A stretch of DNA of 64,000 bases. It comes from Lachnospiraceae bacterium (lineage in GTDB: Bacteria > Bacillota > Clostridia > Lachnospirales > Lachnospiraceae). The notes under the pieces are model-generated. The model had not been told where the DNA came from. It ran no database searches and saw only the letters and a list, made by a program, of their open reading frames with translations. The stretch covers positions 62,001 to 126,000 of the forward strand of contig CAJTCH010000003.1 of NCBI GenBank assembly GCA_910574715.1, given 5' to 3'. Shown piece after piece: positions 54,215-63,709 of the stretch. The translations under genes were made by a program, and so were the position numbers. The stretch's first letter is position 1. Every line of letters begins with the position of its first letter.

Positions 54215-55807
54215 TCAGACCACAGCTTCTATCAGTATCTTATCCCCCAATATGATCTCTTTTACACCAGTTTCTTTTTTCTGATTAAAGTTAAAACTGA
54301 GCATATATCCCTTTTGCAAGTGATAATGCTCCAGGTAATCTATAAGCTGAGTTTCTCCCCGTTCATTATATGCATTACCGCGCCATAGTTTCAGTTCGAT
54401 AATAAATTGTGTACCCAGGTAATCAATAATCAGATCTGTGCGTTCCTGATTCCTGGTGCGCGCCTCTACATAGTAATTACCAACACCATTGATGATTGGC
54501 TTTAGATAAAGCATAAAATACCGTCGTCCATCCTCTTCATAGAACTTCTGTCCCCGATCACCATAGATCTTATCAAAACGTTCTACGAATTTCTCGAGGA
54601 CACGTTTCATGTCAAGCTGTCCATTCTTAACAAATTGATTTTTATCAAGGGAAGCTCTTTTATATAATTCACCGCCCTGAACTTCCGGAATCGTAAGAAA
54701 ATAATTATACAACCGGGTTTCAAATATCCTGTTCGCAATCCGTACCGTTCCGTTCTCCGTTTTAACCAATCCAAACATCCTCGCATTTCTGACAGCGCTG
54801 TCATCAGCAGCATATGCGACTGGCTGTCCTTGAAATAATTGTCTCCAAATAACGGACTTCAACTCAGGGTATTGATTTATCTTATTTATCAGAGAATCGA
54901 ATAATGGGTTATTCTCTTCCAACAACATTTTCACAGCTGCAAGATATCCTTCCTCAGTCCATGCGCCTGCCTTGTCTGGATATGCTGCCGTTCCCGCGAT
55001 CCGTTCATCTATTAATTTACATATGCGCGACACCAAATATGGATAACCAGATGTATAATCATAAAGTAAACCGGCAATCTTTTCAATATCCATACCGGTA
55101 TGATAAACATCCTCATACTGCCTAAGCATTCCTTCTATATCTTCTGCGAAAAAACTCATCTCTACATCAAAATCAGCCGCAATGTTCCATGGACTATTCT
55201 CCATATGCTCCTCATCCGAACGTGTCTTTCTCTTAATATTACGCACATCATATACCCCCGCAAGAATCACTGATCTGAATGCAGGAATCTCATCTCTGCC
55301 AAGATATGCCGCCCGCAATTGTGCAAGAAAATCAAGAAACACCTGATTATTTGCCGCCGTATCTATCTCATCTACAATTAGCACTACCGGCTGTCGGGAG
55401 CATTCACACCATTCGCTGAAACAGGAAAATATCTCTGCCATTCGAACACATCGGCTGCTATTGCCGGCAAGATTGGCAATATCTTGTTCTACCCCTGCCG
55501 GAACCCCGGCCATACGCCTTATCTTTTTATTGACCTCCCTTGCCAAAGCATGCACAAACACACTTCCGTCCATATATTCGCCAGATTCTATATTCTGAAA
55601 ATCTAAACTTACCACCTGATAATCTTCTTTTAGATATCCGGCAAGAGCACGCAGCAAAGTAGTCTTTCCATATTGCCGCGCTCTGCTGATAACGAAATAC
55701 TCCCCGCGATCTATCATTGATCTGATCTCCCTAAGCCTACTCTCGAGATCAACGACGAAATGCCTGTCTGGATTGCAGGCACCGCTGACATTAAAAGTCT
55801 TACTCAT
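54215..55807 (-). CDS. AAA ATPase with C-terminal PD-(D/E)XK domain
   Basis: A 530-residue protein. The N-terminal AAA domain has a Walker A-like motif SRARQYGKTTLLRAL and Walker B VVLIVDEIDTA. The last 100 residues hold RTDLIIDYLGTQFIIELKLWRG, a PD-(D/E)XK signature (Asp and Glu-x-Lys). This AAA-35/PDDEXK family is widespread in Clostridia and Bacteroidetes and its role is unknown. It is bracketed by a 59-bp duplication of the comFB 3' end (54029-54087 and 55901-55959). A C-terminal scrap of a relative survives at 4070-4249, so the family seems mobile in this genome. Confidence 0.88.
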   Translation of the reverse strand: MSKTFNVSGACNPDRHFVVDLESRLREIRSMIDRGEYFVISRARQYGKTTLLRALAGYLKEDYQVVSLDFQNIESGEYMDGSVFVHALAREVNKKIRRMAGVPAGVEQDIANLAGNSSRCVRMAEIFSCFSEWCECSRQPVVLIVDEIDTAANNQVFLDFLAQLRAAYLGRDEIPAFRSVILAGVYDVRNIKRKTRSDEEHMENSPWNIAADFDVEMSFFAEDIEGMLRQYEDVYHTGMDIEKIAGLLYDYTSGYPYLVSRICKLIDERIAGTAAYPDKAGAWTEEGYLAAVKMLLEENNPLFDSLINKINQYPELKSVIWRQLFQGQPVAYAADDSAVRNARMFGLVKTENGTVRIANRIFETRLYNYFLTIPEVQGGELYKRASLDKNQFVKNGQLDMKRVLEKFVERFDKIYGDRGQKFYEEDGRRYFMLYLKPIINGVGNYYVEARTRNQERTDLIIDYLGTQFIIELKLWRGNAYNERGETQLIDYLEHYHLQKGYMLSFNFNQKKETGVKEIILGDKILIEAVV

Positions 55808-55900
55808 CCGTCAACACCACCTCTCTTGCTCCCATTGTACACAGCATTTCCACAGCAGTCAACAATCCCCGGAAAAAACATCGCCTCAATCTAAGCCCCT

Positions 55901-55959
55901 CTTCTAAGCTACTACATGAACAGGCTGATTTCTGATGTTACGTTAGAAGCCACGAAGGC
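55901..55959 (+). pseudogene. Duplicated fragment of the comFB-domain gene 3' end
   Basis: CTTCTAAGCTACTACATGAACAGG and the following bases match 54029-54087 at 55 of 59 positions and read LLSYYMNRLISDVTLEATKA in frame. There is no start codon. Together with the intact 3' end it flanks the AAA ATPase gene. Confidence 0.85.
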
Positions 55960-56237
55960 TAATTCGTTCTTGAAAAATGATTGCATCTTTCGTCATCATA
56001 TGCTATACTCCATTCTAAGAATTCTAGAAGGCATTCGCTTTTTATATTCTGACCGGCAGTTCGCCGAATATTTATCCAATATTTATTTTATAATGCCTGG
56101 TTTTTACTTCTTTAGATTTCGAAGATTTTCACCTGCAAAATGCTTTTCTGATACTGTATTTTATGTTATGATTGTACATAATATCAAGGTCTTCTTAATC
56201 TGATCCCGTAATTCCTTGCAGATGAAAGGAGACTTTT

Positions 56238-57035
56238 ATGAATCTTACTAACAACACACCAATGGAAACTCAGACACAGGACGATTTTATTATGCTCCCC
56301 ACCAATGATGTCTGCTTTGCCGGACTCATGGAGAATCCGAAAGTCCGGAAAGGATTCTGTGCCGCCGTTATGCGGGTCCGCCCGGAGGAGATTGCCGAGA
56401 CGGAGCTTCTTCCCACACACCTGCATCGTGAATATGCTGATGATAAGCTTGGTATCCTGGATGTACGTGTGAAGCTGATAGACGGCGTTCAGATTAACTT
56501 GGAAATGCAGGTGCGTAATTACGAATTCTGGGATGAACGATCCTTATTCTATATCAGTAAGATTTTTTCTGATCAGTTGAAGTCTGGCAATTCCTATGGA
56601 ATGTTACAGAAGTGTATTCATTAGCTTTACAATGACAAGATGGAATTACAGATCTTAGAACTTAAGAAGCTTCCTACGAAAATCCCGTCAGAGGCGGATA
56701 TCGTTCAGTGGATGCGTTTCTTTAGCGGTAAGAACAGAAAGGAGTTTAAGCTTATGGCACAGACAAGCGAATATTTAGGAGAAGCTTATGAAGCGTTACA
56801 GAAGTTAAGTGCGGATGATCTGAAGCGTCTGGAATACGAGGCGCGTGAGAAGGCCTTGAAGGATTATAATACTAACATGAGCAGCGCTAGAAATAGTGGT
56901 ATAAAAACCGGAATCCGCCTGGCCAGCAATGTATGGCGTCTGCATTCACAGCATCTTTCCAACGAAGCGATTGCCTCTGAATGCGATATTTCTCTGGAAG
57001 AGGTTCAGGAGATCGTGGCTTTATTCCATCAATAG
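56238..57035 (+). pseudogene. Rpn-family nuclease, copy 2, broken by an in-frame 27-codon deletion with TAG
   Basis: The first 128 codons (MNLTNNTPMETQTQDDFIML to LQKCIH) match copy 3 closely. A TAG stop at about 56622-56624 stands where copy 3 has 28 codons (VSILDFIRF... to DDNV), so 81 bases were lost and a stop was created at the join. After it, LYNDKMELQILELKKLP continues in the same frame to EIVALFHQ and TAG. The C-terminal half lacks its own good ribosome site. The nuclease core (LGILDVRVKLIDGVQINLEM) is in the surviving N-terminal part. Confidence 0.88.
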
Positions 57036-57378
57036 GTATATCTTTTAAGAGTTCTTAGGCGCTGACCCAATCTACTTTTGAGTCGGGACAGCGTCTGATA
57101 GCTGGCAAATAACAGCGAATCTTTCGAATTGCTACATGCAGTCTTAACGGACTCTCTTTCCTCAACTAATACAGCTCATTTTTTATATTCTGATCGGCAG
57201 TTCGCCGAATATTTATCCAATATTTATTTTATAATGCCTGGTTTTTACTTCTTTAGATTTCGAAGATTTTCACCTGCAAAATGCTTTTCTGATACTGTAT
57301 TTTATGTTATGATTGTACATAATATCAAGGTCTTCTTAATCTGATCCAGTAATTCCTTGCAGATGAAAGGAGACTTTT

Positions 57379-58245
57379 ATGAATCTTACTAACAACACAC
57401 CGATGGAAACTCAGACACAGGACGATTTTATTATGCTCCCCACCAATGACGTCTGCTTTGCCGGGCTCATGGAGAATCCCAAAGTACGAAAAGGATTCTG
57501 CGCCGCTGTTATGCGGGTCCGCCCGGAGGAGATTGCCGAGACGGAGCTTCTTCCCACACACCTGCACCGTGAATATGCTGATGATAAGCTCGGTATCCTG
57601 GATGTGCGCGTGAAGCTGATAGACGGCGTTCAGATTAACTTGGAAATGCAGGTGCGTAATTACGAATTCTGGGATGAACGGGCTTTATTCTATATCAGTA
57701 AGATCTTTTCTGATCAGTTGAAGTCTGGCGATTCCTATGGCATGCTGCAGAAATGTATTCATGTCAGCATTCTGGATTTTATTCGTTTCTCGGGGGATAA
57801 GAAGTGCTATCGTACGATACATTTTCGTGATGATGACGACAATGTGCTTTACAATGATAAGATGGAATTACAGATCTTAGAACTTAAGAAGCTTCCTAAG
57901 GAAGTCCAGACAGAGGAAGATATCGTTCATTGGATGCGTTTCTTTAGCGGTAAGAACAGAGAGGAGTTTTTGCATATGGCACAGACTAGCGAATACTTAG
58001 GTGAAGCTTATGAGGCGTTGCAGAAGTTAAGTGCAGATGACCTGAAGCGTCTGGAATACGAGGCACGCGAGAAGGCCTTGAAGGATTATAATACTAACAT
58101 GAGCAGTGCTAGAAATAGCGGAATCCGCCTGGCCAGCAATGTATGCCGTCTGCATTCACAGCATCTTTCCAACGAAGCGATTGCCTCTGAATGCGATATT
58201 TCTCTGGAAGAGGTTCAGGAGATCGTGGCTTTATTCCATCAATAA
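57379..58245 (+). CDS. Rpn-family recombination-promoting nuclease/putative transposase, copy 3
   Basis: A 288-residue intact relative of copies 1 and 2. It has MLPTNDVCFAGLMENPKVRK, the nuclease core KLGILDVRVKLIDGVQINLE then MQVRNYEFWDERALFYISK, and IHVSILDFIRFSGDKKCY, the part lost from copy 2. The C-terminus SNEAIASECDISLEEVQEIV is a small helix-turn-helix-like end. It lacks the EKxGIEIG expansions of copy 1. AAAGGAG precedes ATG. It shares its leader with copies 1 and 2. Confidence 0.9.
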   Translation: MNLTNNTPMETQTQDDFIMLPTNDVCFAGLMENPKVRKGFCAAVMRVRPEEIAETELLPTHLHREYADDKLGILDVRVKLIDGVQINLEMQVRNYEFWDERALFYISKIFSDQLKSGDSYGMLQKCIHVSILDFIRFSGDKKCYRTIHFRDDDDNVLYNDKMELQILELKKLPKEVQTEEDIVHWMRFFSGKNREEFLHMAQTSEYLGEAYEALQKLSADDLKRLEYEAREKALKDYNTNMSSARNSGIRLASNVCRLHSQHLSNEAIASECDISLEEVQEIVALFHQ

Positions 58246-58287
58246 GAATGTCTCTTAAGAGTTTTCAGCCACTGACATACGGTGCAG

Positions 58288-58338
58288 AAAAGCGCCGCCC
58301 CAATCCATTCCCTCTTCATGGATTGGGGCGGCGCTTTT
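58288..58338. terminator. Bidirectional terminator between Rpn copy 3 and the chemoreceptor
   Basis: AAAAGCGCCGCCCCAATCC and its complement form a perfect stem of about 21 bp across a nine-base loop, with T- and A-runs at the two ends. Confidence 0.85.
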
Positions 58339-58347
58339 ATTCATCTT

Positions 58348-60003
58348 CTATCTTCCATTCTTAAGCCGGAACCTTCCGGTCTCTTCTCTCAGCAAACGAA
58401 CCTGATCGAACAATTCTTCGCTGACCGCCGCGGACTCCTGGCTGCTCGCCGAGTTCGTCTGTACAACATCGGCGATCTGGCTGATTCCGTCCGTTACCTG
58501 CTTAATAGATTCCGCTTCACCGTTAATTGCCTCGGTAATAGAACTGATCGCACTGTTAGACTCCGTCACAAGCTCCAGAGTCTTAGCCAGAGTTACGGAT
58601 ACCTCGTCAACGATATGTCTTCCCCTCTCCGTAACATTCACAGAATCCTCGATCAATTCCTTCGTCTCCTTGGCCGCCTCATCAGACTGTGCCGCAAGGC
58701 TTCTGACTTCATCCGCAACAACAGCGAATCCCTTACCTGCCGATCCCGCGCGCGCCGCCTCTACCGCCGCATTAAGCGCCAGGATATTCGTCTGGAACGC
58801 GATATTCTCAATCGTACCGATGATCTCACCGATCTTCTGGGACGCCTGCGTGATATCCTTCATAGCCGCAACCATCTCTTCCATCTGCTGACCGCTGACT
58901 GTAACCTGCTCGCCTGTCAGGCGGGCGTTCTCACGTGCGTTGTTCGCCATCTCAACATTCTTGGACGCATTCTTAGAGAGCTCATCCAACGTTGCATAGA
59001 GCTGCTCCACGGCGCTCGCCTGCTCGGTCGCACCCTGTGCCAGCGACTGAGATCCGCTTGACAGCTGCTCTGCATTGCCGGAGATCTGATGCTCGGCTCT
59101 TCCGATACTTCCAATCGCTGACGACATAGTTGCAGTGAAACTGTCGATTGATTCCTCAATGGAACGGAAATCACCGATGAACTCAGTTGAAGTGCTGACG
59201 TTAAAATCACCTCTCGCCAGCTGTCCCATGATCCGGTTGATATCCTCCACATACCCCTGGATTACTGACAGAGAATTTCTTATAACACTTGCCAGTTCAC
59301 CCAACTCATTATTCGCTTCATAATCAAGATCTAATTCCAGCTTACCTTCCTGCAGCGGACGTACCTGACCGCTGATATATACCATCGGCTTCACGATCTG
59401 TTTTAATACATAATGAACCAGGCTCATCAGGAATATAAGCGCCAGAAAGAAACAGATCCCGGATACGATCTGTACGATGTGGAGAGTTCTCTCCATACTC
59501 TCCGCACTCTTATCCTTCAGCATCGTTCCCTCTTCCACAACCTCATCCAGATATCCGACCAGCGTCGCCAGATTCCCCTGGATCGTATCCTGATAATACT
59601 CCTGCGCACGATCCGGATCTGTCTTCAGCAGATCCAGTACATAGCTGGCAGACTCATGAAGTTCCTTATGCAGCGGCTCCAACTGTTCTCTCAGCCCAAG
59701 TACCTTTTCATCATCTGTATCCGCCTCGCCGTAGAGCCACTGTCCCAGGGCACAGGTAGTAGGATCTATACTTCCGGTAAATTCCTTTTCCGCGTACAAT
59801 GCATTACTTAATCCGGCAGACCATTTGTAATGTGCCACCTCTGCTTTCTCGATCGTGTCCAGCAATGTAGTCGCTGCAATGCTGTCCCTCTGCGTATCTT
59901 TGATCACAAAAATATTCGCAGTTACTGCAAAACTATAGATGAGCACGGCAGCAACCGTGGTCGCCACCCGAATCCCCACCATCTTATTGATACTCTTTCG
60001 CAT
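58348..60003 (-). CDS. Methyl-accepting chemotaxis protein with CZB-like zinc sensor
   Basis: A 551-residue chemoreceptor. Membrane segment 1 is at about 10-33 and segment 2 at about 173-195. The extracytoplasmic region holds His58 in AHYKW, Cys84 in [11 protein letters not shown] and His112/His116 in LHKELHES. This 3His/1Cys pattern and the HxxW and CxLGxWL motifs match the CZB zinc-binding domain, which is usually cytoplasmic. A HAMP domain and the signalling tip ([20 protein letters not shown] then [19 protein letters not shown]) follow. GAGGGAG precedes ATG. It lies 36 bases after the SprA-like gene in the chemotaxis run. Confidence 0.92.
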   Translation of the reverse strand: MRKSINKMVGIRVATTVAAVLIYSFAVTANIFVIKDTQRDSIAATTLLDTIEKAEVAHYKWSAGLSNALYAEKEFTGSIDPTTCALGQWLYGEADTDDEKVLGLREQLEPLHKELHESASYVLDLLKTDPDRAQEYYQDTIQGNLATLVGYLDEVVEEGTMLKDKSAESMERTLHIVQIVSGICFFLALIFLMSLVHYVLKQIVKPMVYISGQVRPLQEGKLELDLDYEANNELGELASVIRNSLSVIQGYVEDINRIMGQLARGDFNVSTSTEFIGDFRSIEESIDSFTATMSSAIGSIGRAEHQISGNAEQLSSGSQSLAQGATEQASAVEQLYATLDELSKNASKNVEMANNARENARLTGEQVTVSGQQMEEMVAAMKDITQASQKIGEIIGTIENIAFQTNILALNAAVEAARAGSAGKGFAVVADEVRSLAAQSDEAAKETKELIEDSVNVTERGRHIVDEVSVTLAKTLELVTESNSAISSITEAINGEAESIKQVTDGISQIADVVQTNSASSQESAAVSEELFDQVRLLREETGRFRLKNGR

Positions 60004-60039
60004 GGATAACTCCCTCTTTTCTTCACTGTCAAATATATT

Positions 60040-60924
60040 TTATGCGGCTGCGGAAAAATTCTTGCCATCCTGCTGCTGCATAGCTTCCGCCGTATCCGGC
60101 TCAGATGCCGTCGTAGTCCTCGTCGTTCCGCCCGATACATAGACTCTGCCGCACTCCGGGCAGATCGACGTATGCATCGTAACCGACTGGCTTACTACAC
60201 GGCGGTCTTCACGCTTTGCAGCCGCACGCTCACGCACCACATGCTCCATCTCATGGCCTTTGACCGCTGAAGCTGCCTGATCCGGCGATATATGTGTAGG
60301 TGTTTTAAAAGAAACTCCCGCATCATCCGAACCATCCTGATATTTTCTCTCCTTGCAGGTCTGACACTCGGCGTCCTCTGCCGCCTTCTGCGCTGCGTCT
60401 ACGCCTGCTCCCTCTTCCTTGGAAGAATCTGCATACTGGATCCGCATACGCACCGCCAGTTCCGCAGGATCCATTCCCTTACGCAGGAATGGGATCGTAT
60501 TCGCGATTCCGTTCGTCCCGTTCACATTCACAGCCCCTATCGGACTCACAGGCTCTACCGGCGTCCCCGGACTTGCGCCCCGAACCGCACCGCCGGCTCC
60601 GATCCATTGACCTGCCGTCACTCCCGACACAACGCCGGCTCTCTGGCCTGCCGTCACTCCCGCCGCCGCTCCGGCTCCCTGACCGGCAGACACGCCCGGT
60701 ACAGGAACCGTACTTGCACCGTTAACCTCCCGGCCAGCCGCTACACCCGATATCGGCGTTACCGCTCCGACACCTCTGACACCCTGCACCGGCTGCCCAT
60801 ATGCGCTCCGGGATACCGCATCTACACTCCGTGCACCCTGCAAGGCAGCGCTTGGGCGAACATACCCGGCATATCGTCCCGCATACGGATTAACTGCCGA
60901 AATACCTCCTACCATAACATTCAC
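60040..60924 (-). CDS. SprA-related putative metalloprotease (CJM1_0395-like)
   Basis: A 294-residue protein. Residues about 1-150 are a Gly/Ala/Val-rich region with repeated GVTAGQ/GVSAGQ units. The C-terminal half matches the SprA-related family: ECQTCKERKYQDGSDDAGVS, FKTPTHISPDQAASAVKGHE, then EHVVRERAAA (a HExxEH-type zinc motif) and ICPECGRVYVSGGTTRT. Function is unknown. It lies between the EAL-HDOD gene and a chemoreceptor on the same strand, 36 bases before the latter, so it is probably co-transcribed with chemotaxis genes. Confidence 0.85.
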   Translation of the reverse strand: MNVMVGGISAVNPYAGRYAGYVRPSAALQGARSVDAVSRSAYGQPVQGVRGVGAVTPISGVAAGREVNGASTVPVPGVSAGQGAGAAAGVTAGQRAGVVSGVTAGQWIGAGGAVRGASPGTPVEPVSPIGAVNVNGTNGIANTIPFLRKGMDPAELAVRMRIQYADSSKEEGAGVDAAQKAAEDAECQTCKERKYQDGSDDAGVSFKTPTHISPDQAASAVKGHEMEHVVRERAAAKREDRRVVSQSVTMHTSICPECGRVYVSGGTTRTTTASEPDTAEAMQQQDGKNFSAAA

Positions 60925-60997
60925 CTTCCCATCACACTAACAAGAATCTATAACAAGAATCTATTCAGTAACAGAGCCGCTTGCCTGAACTGTTACT

Positions 60998-62242
60998 CTA
61001 TTCGCTCTCGGACATGCCGACAACATTCTCCCAGATGTTGTTCACTTCCTCAACACAGTCCATATAGATCTGTGCCAGTTCATTCGTCTTAAGTCCGAGT
61101 TCTTCAGCTATCTCCTTGATCTCAACCCACTCGGCCTTCTCATAGCAGAGGATCAGTTCGAACAGGCGTCCCGCCTTACCCTCTCCGGTAACAAGCGCCG
61201 TCTTCACTTCCTCCACGATCGGGATATCTTCAAGGATCTCTGCCATTGAGGCATCGATCATATACTCGAGAGTAGAGAACATACCCATAAGATATGCGTC
61301 GGACGTATTGATGGTGAAGTTCTTAAGCTTCTTCACCAGCGCAGACGCGAAGTTTGCACGCATGAAAGACGTCTTCAGCAGTTCCTCTGATGAATTCTCC
61401 TTATCCTCAAAGCTCAGCAGATAGATCCACTGCTTCAACTGGCTGATTCCCACGCGCACCAGCGCCTGACGTACTGAAGTCGTCTCATGATGCACCGCGA
61501 AATACGCTGAATTCGCCATACGGAGCAGCGCATATGTCAGCGCCGCATCCCTTGTGATCGTCTCCTCTAAGACCTCCACATCAGGCTCATCCTTCGTGAT
61601 CTCCATAATGAGCTGATACAGATTGCCCTGCATGAAATCCAGCTTATTGGTCTTCGTTATCGTAGCTCCCGAGATATAACTTCCCTCCACGAAATCCGCA
61701 TTCAGCTCCACCGCACAGTCATACGCTTCCTTGCTGTTCACGCCTGTTGCAATGAACTTCTTCTGGAATCCGTGAGCCATATCCACAACATTGGCAATAG
61801 AACGCTTCTGCGTCTCATCCATATTACCCGTTACATCCAGCTTTATGTAATCTACATATTCCAGCATACTGAAATACTTCGGTGTAAACTGGAAATCATT
61901 GATCGCAAAATGATACCCGTCCTCACGGTACTTACTGATCAGGATCGCCGCAAGCGAATGGATCACGATATTGTCTCCGATCTGTATTACAACCTTATCC
62001 TTATCAAATATCTTCGGCGTATTCCTGAATAGAAGCGTCGGCGTAAATGTCATGAACGTCTTCTTATCCTTGAAAATGCGGTCAGAATTCTCAGACAGGA
62101 ACGACACCATCGTATTCGCCGCAACACTGTCCGAACTTGGATTATACAGACTATCCCTGTCCTCCTGGATTACAAGCTCATACCCGATGACCGCATCAGT
62201 CGCCTGATCCTTAATAGCCTGTCTTACAACACAACTATCCAT
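60998..62242 (-). CDS. EAL-HDOD signalling protein (YuxH type)
   Basis: A 414-residue protein. The N-terminal part (about 1-200) is an EAL-like domain (YELVIQEDRDSLYN and FAINDFQFTPKYFSMLEYVD), but the canonical EAL residues are altered, so cyclic-di-GMP hydrolysis is doubtful. The C-terminal part (about 210-400) is an HDOD domain (DAALTYALLRMANSAYFAV then VRQALVRVGISQLKQWIYLL). GGGGAGGAG precedes ATG. It starts two bases after the cheV stop and is part of the chemotaxis run. Confidence 0.9.
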   Translation of the reverse strand: MDSCVVRQAIKDQATDAVIGYELVIQEDRDSLYNPSSDSVAANTMVSFLSENSDRIFKDKKTFMTFTPTLLFRNTPKIFDKDKVVIQIGDNIVIHSLAAILISKYREDGYHFAINDFQFTPKYFSMLEYVDYIKLDVTGNMDETQKRSIANVVDMAHGFQKKFIATGVNSKEAYDCAVELNADFVEGSYISGATITKTNKLDFMQGNLYQLIMEITKDEPDVEVLEETITRDAALTYALLRMANSAYFAVHHETTSVRQALVRVGISQLKQWIYLLSFEDKENSSEELLKTSFMRANFASALVKKLKNFTINTSDAYLMGMFSTLEYMIDASMAEILEDIPIVEEVKTALVTGEGKAGRLFELILCYEKAEWVEIKEIAEELGLKTNELAQIYMDCVEEVNNIWENVVGMSESE

Positions 62243-62244
62243 TA

Positions 62245-63159
62245 TTACTCTCCTCCCCGGTCTAAGAGTTCATCCATAACCTCTACCAGACGCCCAATCT
62301 CAGGCTTCGATAGCTGTTCGTTCGCTCCCAGCTGCTTTCCTTTAATCCGCATCTCTTCGTTGATCAGTGAGGAAAAGATAATAATCGGCATCCTCTTCAT
62401 CTTCTCGTCATCCTTCACCAGCTTGGTCAGACGGTGTCCGTCCATCTCCGGCATCTCAATATCCGTAATCAACAGCGCCGCCCGCTTGTAAAAATCAGGC
62501 TCGTTGCGGATACTGCTGAGATAATCCCATGCTTCCCTGCCGTTATTAAAATTCATAAGATTACTATAGCCCGCACGGAACAGAGAATCCTTGATCATCT
62601 TAGTCAGAAGGATCGAATCCTCCGCAAGGATGATCCTGTTATCCCTTGGAATCCTGTCTCCTAACCTGTCGATCTCATCCACCTGGATGCTTGTCTCCGG
62701 TGCGATCTCTGCCACGATCTTCTCAAAATCCAGAATCGTAACCAGTTGTCCGCCGCACTGGGCGATACCTGTCGCAACTCCGTCTTCTCCGTTCGTGAGC
62801 GTCTTATCCGGCTTCTGGATATCCTCCCAGGAGATCCTGCTGATTCCAACCACCGTATGCACACGGAATGCTATATGCATCTTATTGAAATTCGTGACAA
62901 TGAACAGATCCCTCTCATTCTTGTCTCCGCTGTCACCTGTCAGATACTTCGGCAGATTGATCACTGTAAGCAGGATATCCCTTGGCTTAAAAATCCCTTC
63001 AACAGCTTCATGAGAATGCGGCACCGGCTTCACTTTATCCGCCATCATGATCTCGCGTACCTTCGCCACATTGATTCCGTACAATTCACCAAATATCGTA
63101 AACTGCATAATCTCAATTTCATTTGTTCCTGATTCCAATAAAATCTCTGTATCAGCCAT
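62245..63159 (-). CDS. cheV: Chemotaxis coupling protein CheV
   Basis: A 304-residue protein with an N-terminal CheW domain (about 10-150, MQFTIFGELYGINVAKVREI and VVGISRISWEDI) and a C-terminal receiver (about 170-300) with the phospho-Asp in LLITDIEMPEMDGHRL. It links receptors to CheA and provides adaptation. The ATG at 63159 (MADTEILLES) has AAAGGAG upstream; a GTG two codons earlier is less likely. It precedes the EAL-HDOD gene. Confidence 0.95.
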   Translation of the reverse strand: MADTEILLESGTNEIEIMQFTIFGELYGINVAKVREIMMADKVKPVPHSHEAVEGIFKPRDILLTVINLPKYLTGDSGDKNERDLFIVTNFNKMHIAFRVHTVVGISRISWEDIQKPDKTLTNGEDGVATGIAQCGGQLVTILDFEKIVAEIAPETSIQVDEIDRLGDRIPRDNRIILAEDSILLTKMIKDSLFRAGYSNLMNFNNGREAWDYLSSIRNEPDFYKRAALLITDIEMPEMDGHRLTKLVKDDEKMKRMPIIIFSSLINEEMRIKGKQLGANEQLSKPEIGRLVEVMDELLDRGGE

Positions 63160-63222
63160 ACACACTCACTCCTTTATATTCTATGTATATTTATCGACGC
63201 AATATTCTCTCAGAATAAGGGG

Positions 63223-63705
63223 TTAAAGCATACGTTCCGGCTTCCCGGCCGACCTGATATACACCTGTCCCGTCGCCACATCAAGCAGCATGGTCCTCGC
63301 GTAGTTAGCGCCGGTATCTTCACTGGTGACGCGTAACCCTTCCGCCATCAGGATTCTCTTCACGTTCTGAGCATTCCGTTCACCGATATTACCCAGGCCG
63401 CCGCCGCCCTTCATCTCGAACATCTTGGCGCCCCCGGCAATCTTCACTACAAGCCGTCTCTTCGTAGCTCCGAACGCAGTGAGCTTACGAAGCGTCTCCT
63501 TAACTCCCGAATCCGCAAACTTAAAGACGTTGCTGTCACTTGCTTTCCCTTTTTCTGGCAGCATGATATGAAGAAGCGCTCCAAGCTTGATCATCGGATC
63601 GTAGAATGAGACCCCGATGCATGATCCCAGCGCGTATGTGATCAGTATACCCTCCTGCCTTGTTATCTTCATATCTGCAATTCCGACCGATATCTTTTTT
63701 TCCAT
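63223..63705 (-). CDS. cheD: Chemoreceptor glutamine deamidase CheD
   Basis: A 160-residue deamidase. It has ALGSCIGVSFYDP with the catalytic Cys, GALLHIMLPEKG with the His, and KIAGGAKMFEMKGGGGLGNI then RNAQNVKRIL. The ATG at 63705 (MEKKISVGIAD) was preferred over an in-frame TTG four codons upstream. It begins four bases after the cheC stop. CheD deamidates receptors and binds CheC. Confidence 0.95.
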   Translation of the reverse strand: MEKKISVGIADMKITRQEGILITYALGSCIGVSFYDPMIKLGALLHIMLPEKGKASDSNVFKFADSGVKETLRKLTAFGATKRRLVVKIAGGAKMFEMKGGGGLGNIGERNAQNVKRILMAEGLRVTSEDTGANYARTMLLDVATGQVYIRSAGKPERML

Positions 63706-63709
63706 TGAC

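Larger units (their letters stand above)
56039..58245 (+). repeat. Tandem duplication of an Rpn module (leader and gene), 1141-bp spacing
   Basis: The leader starting TTTTTATATTCTG is present at 56039 and 57180, and the genes start at 56238 and 57379, both exactly 1141 bases apart. The leaders agree almost base for base for about 200 bases. The first gene copy has lost 81 bases and is a pseudogene; the second is intact. Confidence 0.85.

Noticed and set aside
58282..59061. A plus-strand frame of 259 codons
   Set aside because: Antisense to the conserved signalling domain of the chemoreceptor.
60292..61092. A plus-strand frame of 266 codons
   Set aside because: Antisense to the SprA-like gene; Arg/Ser/Cys-rich low-complexity translation.
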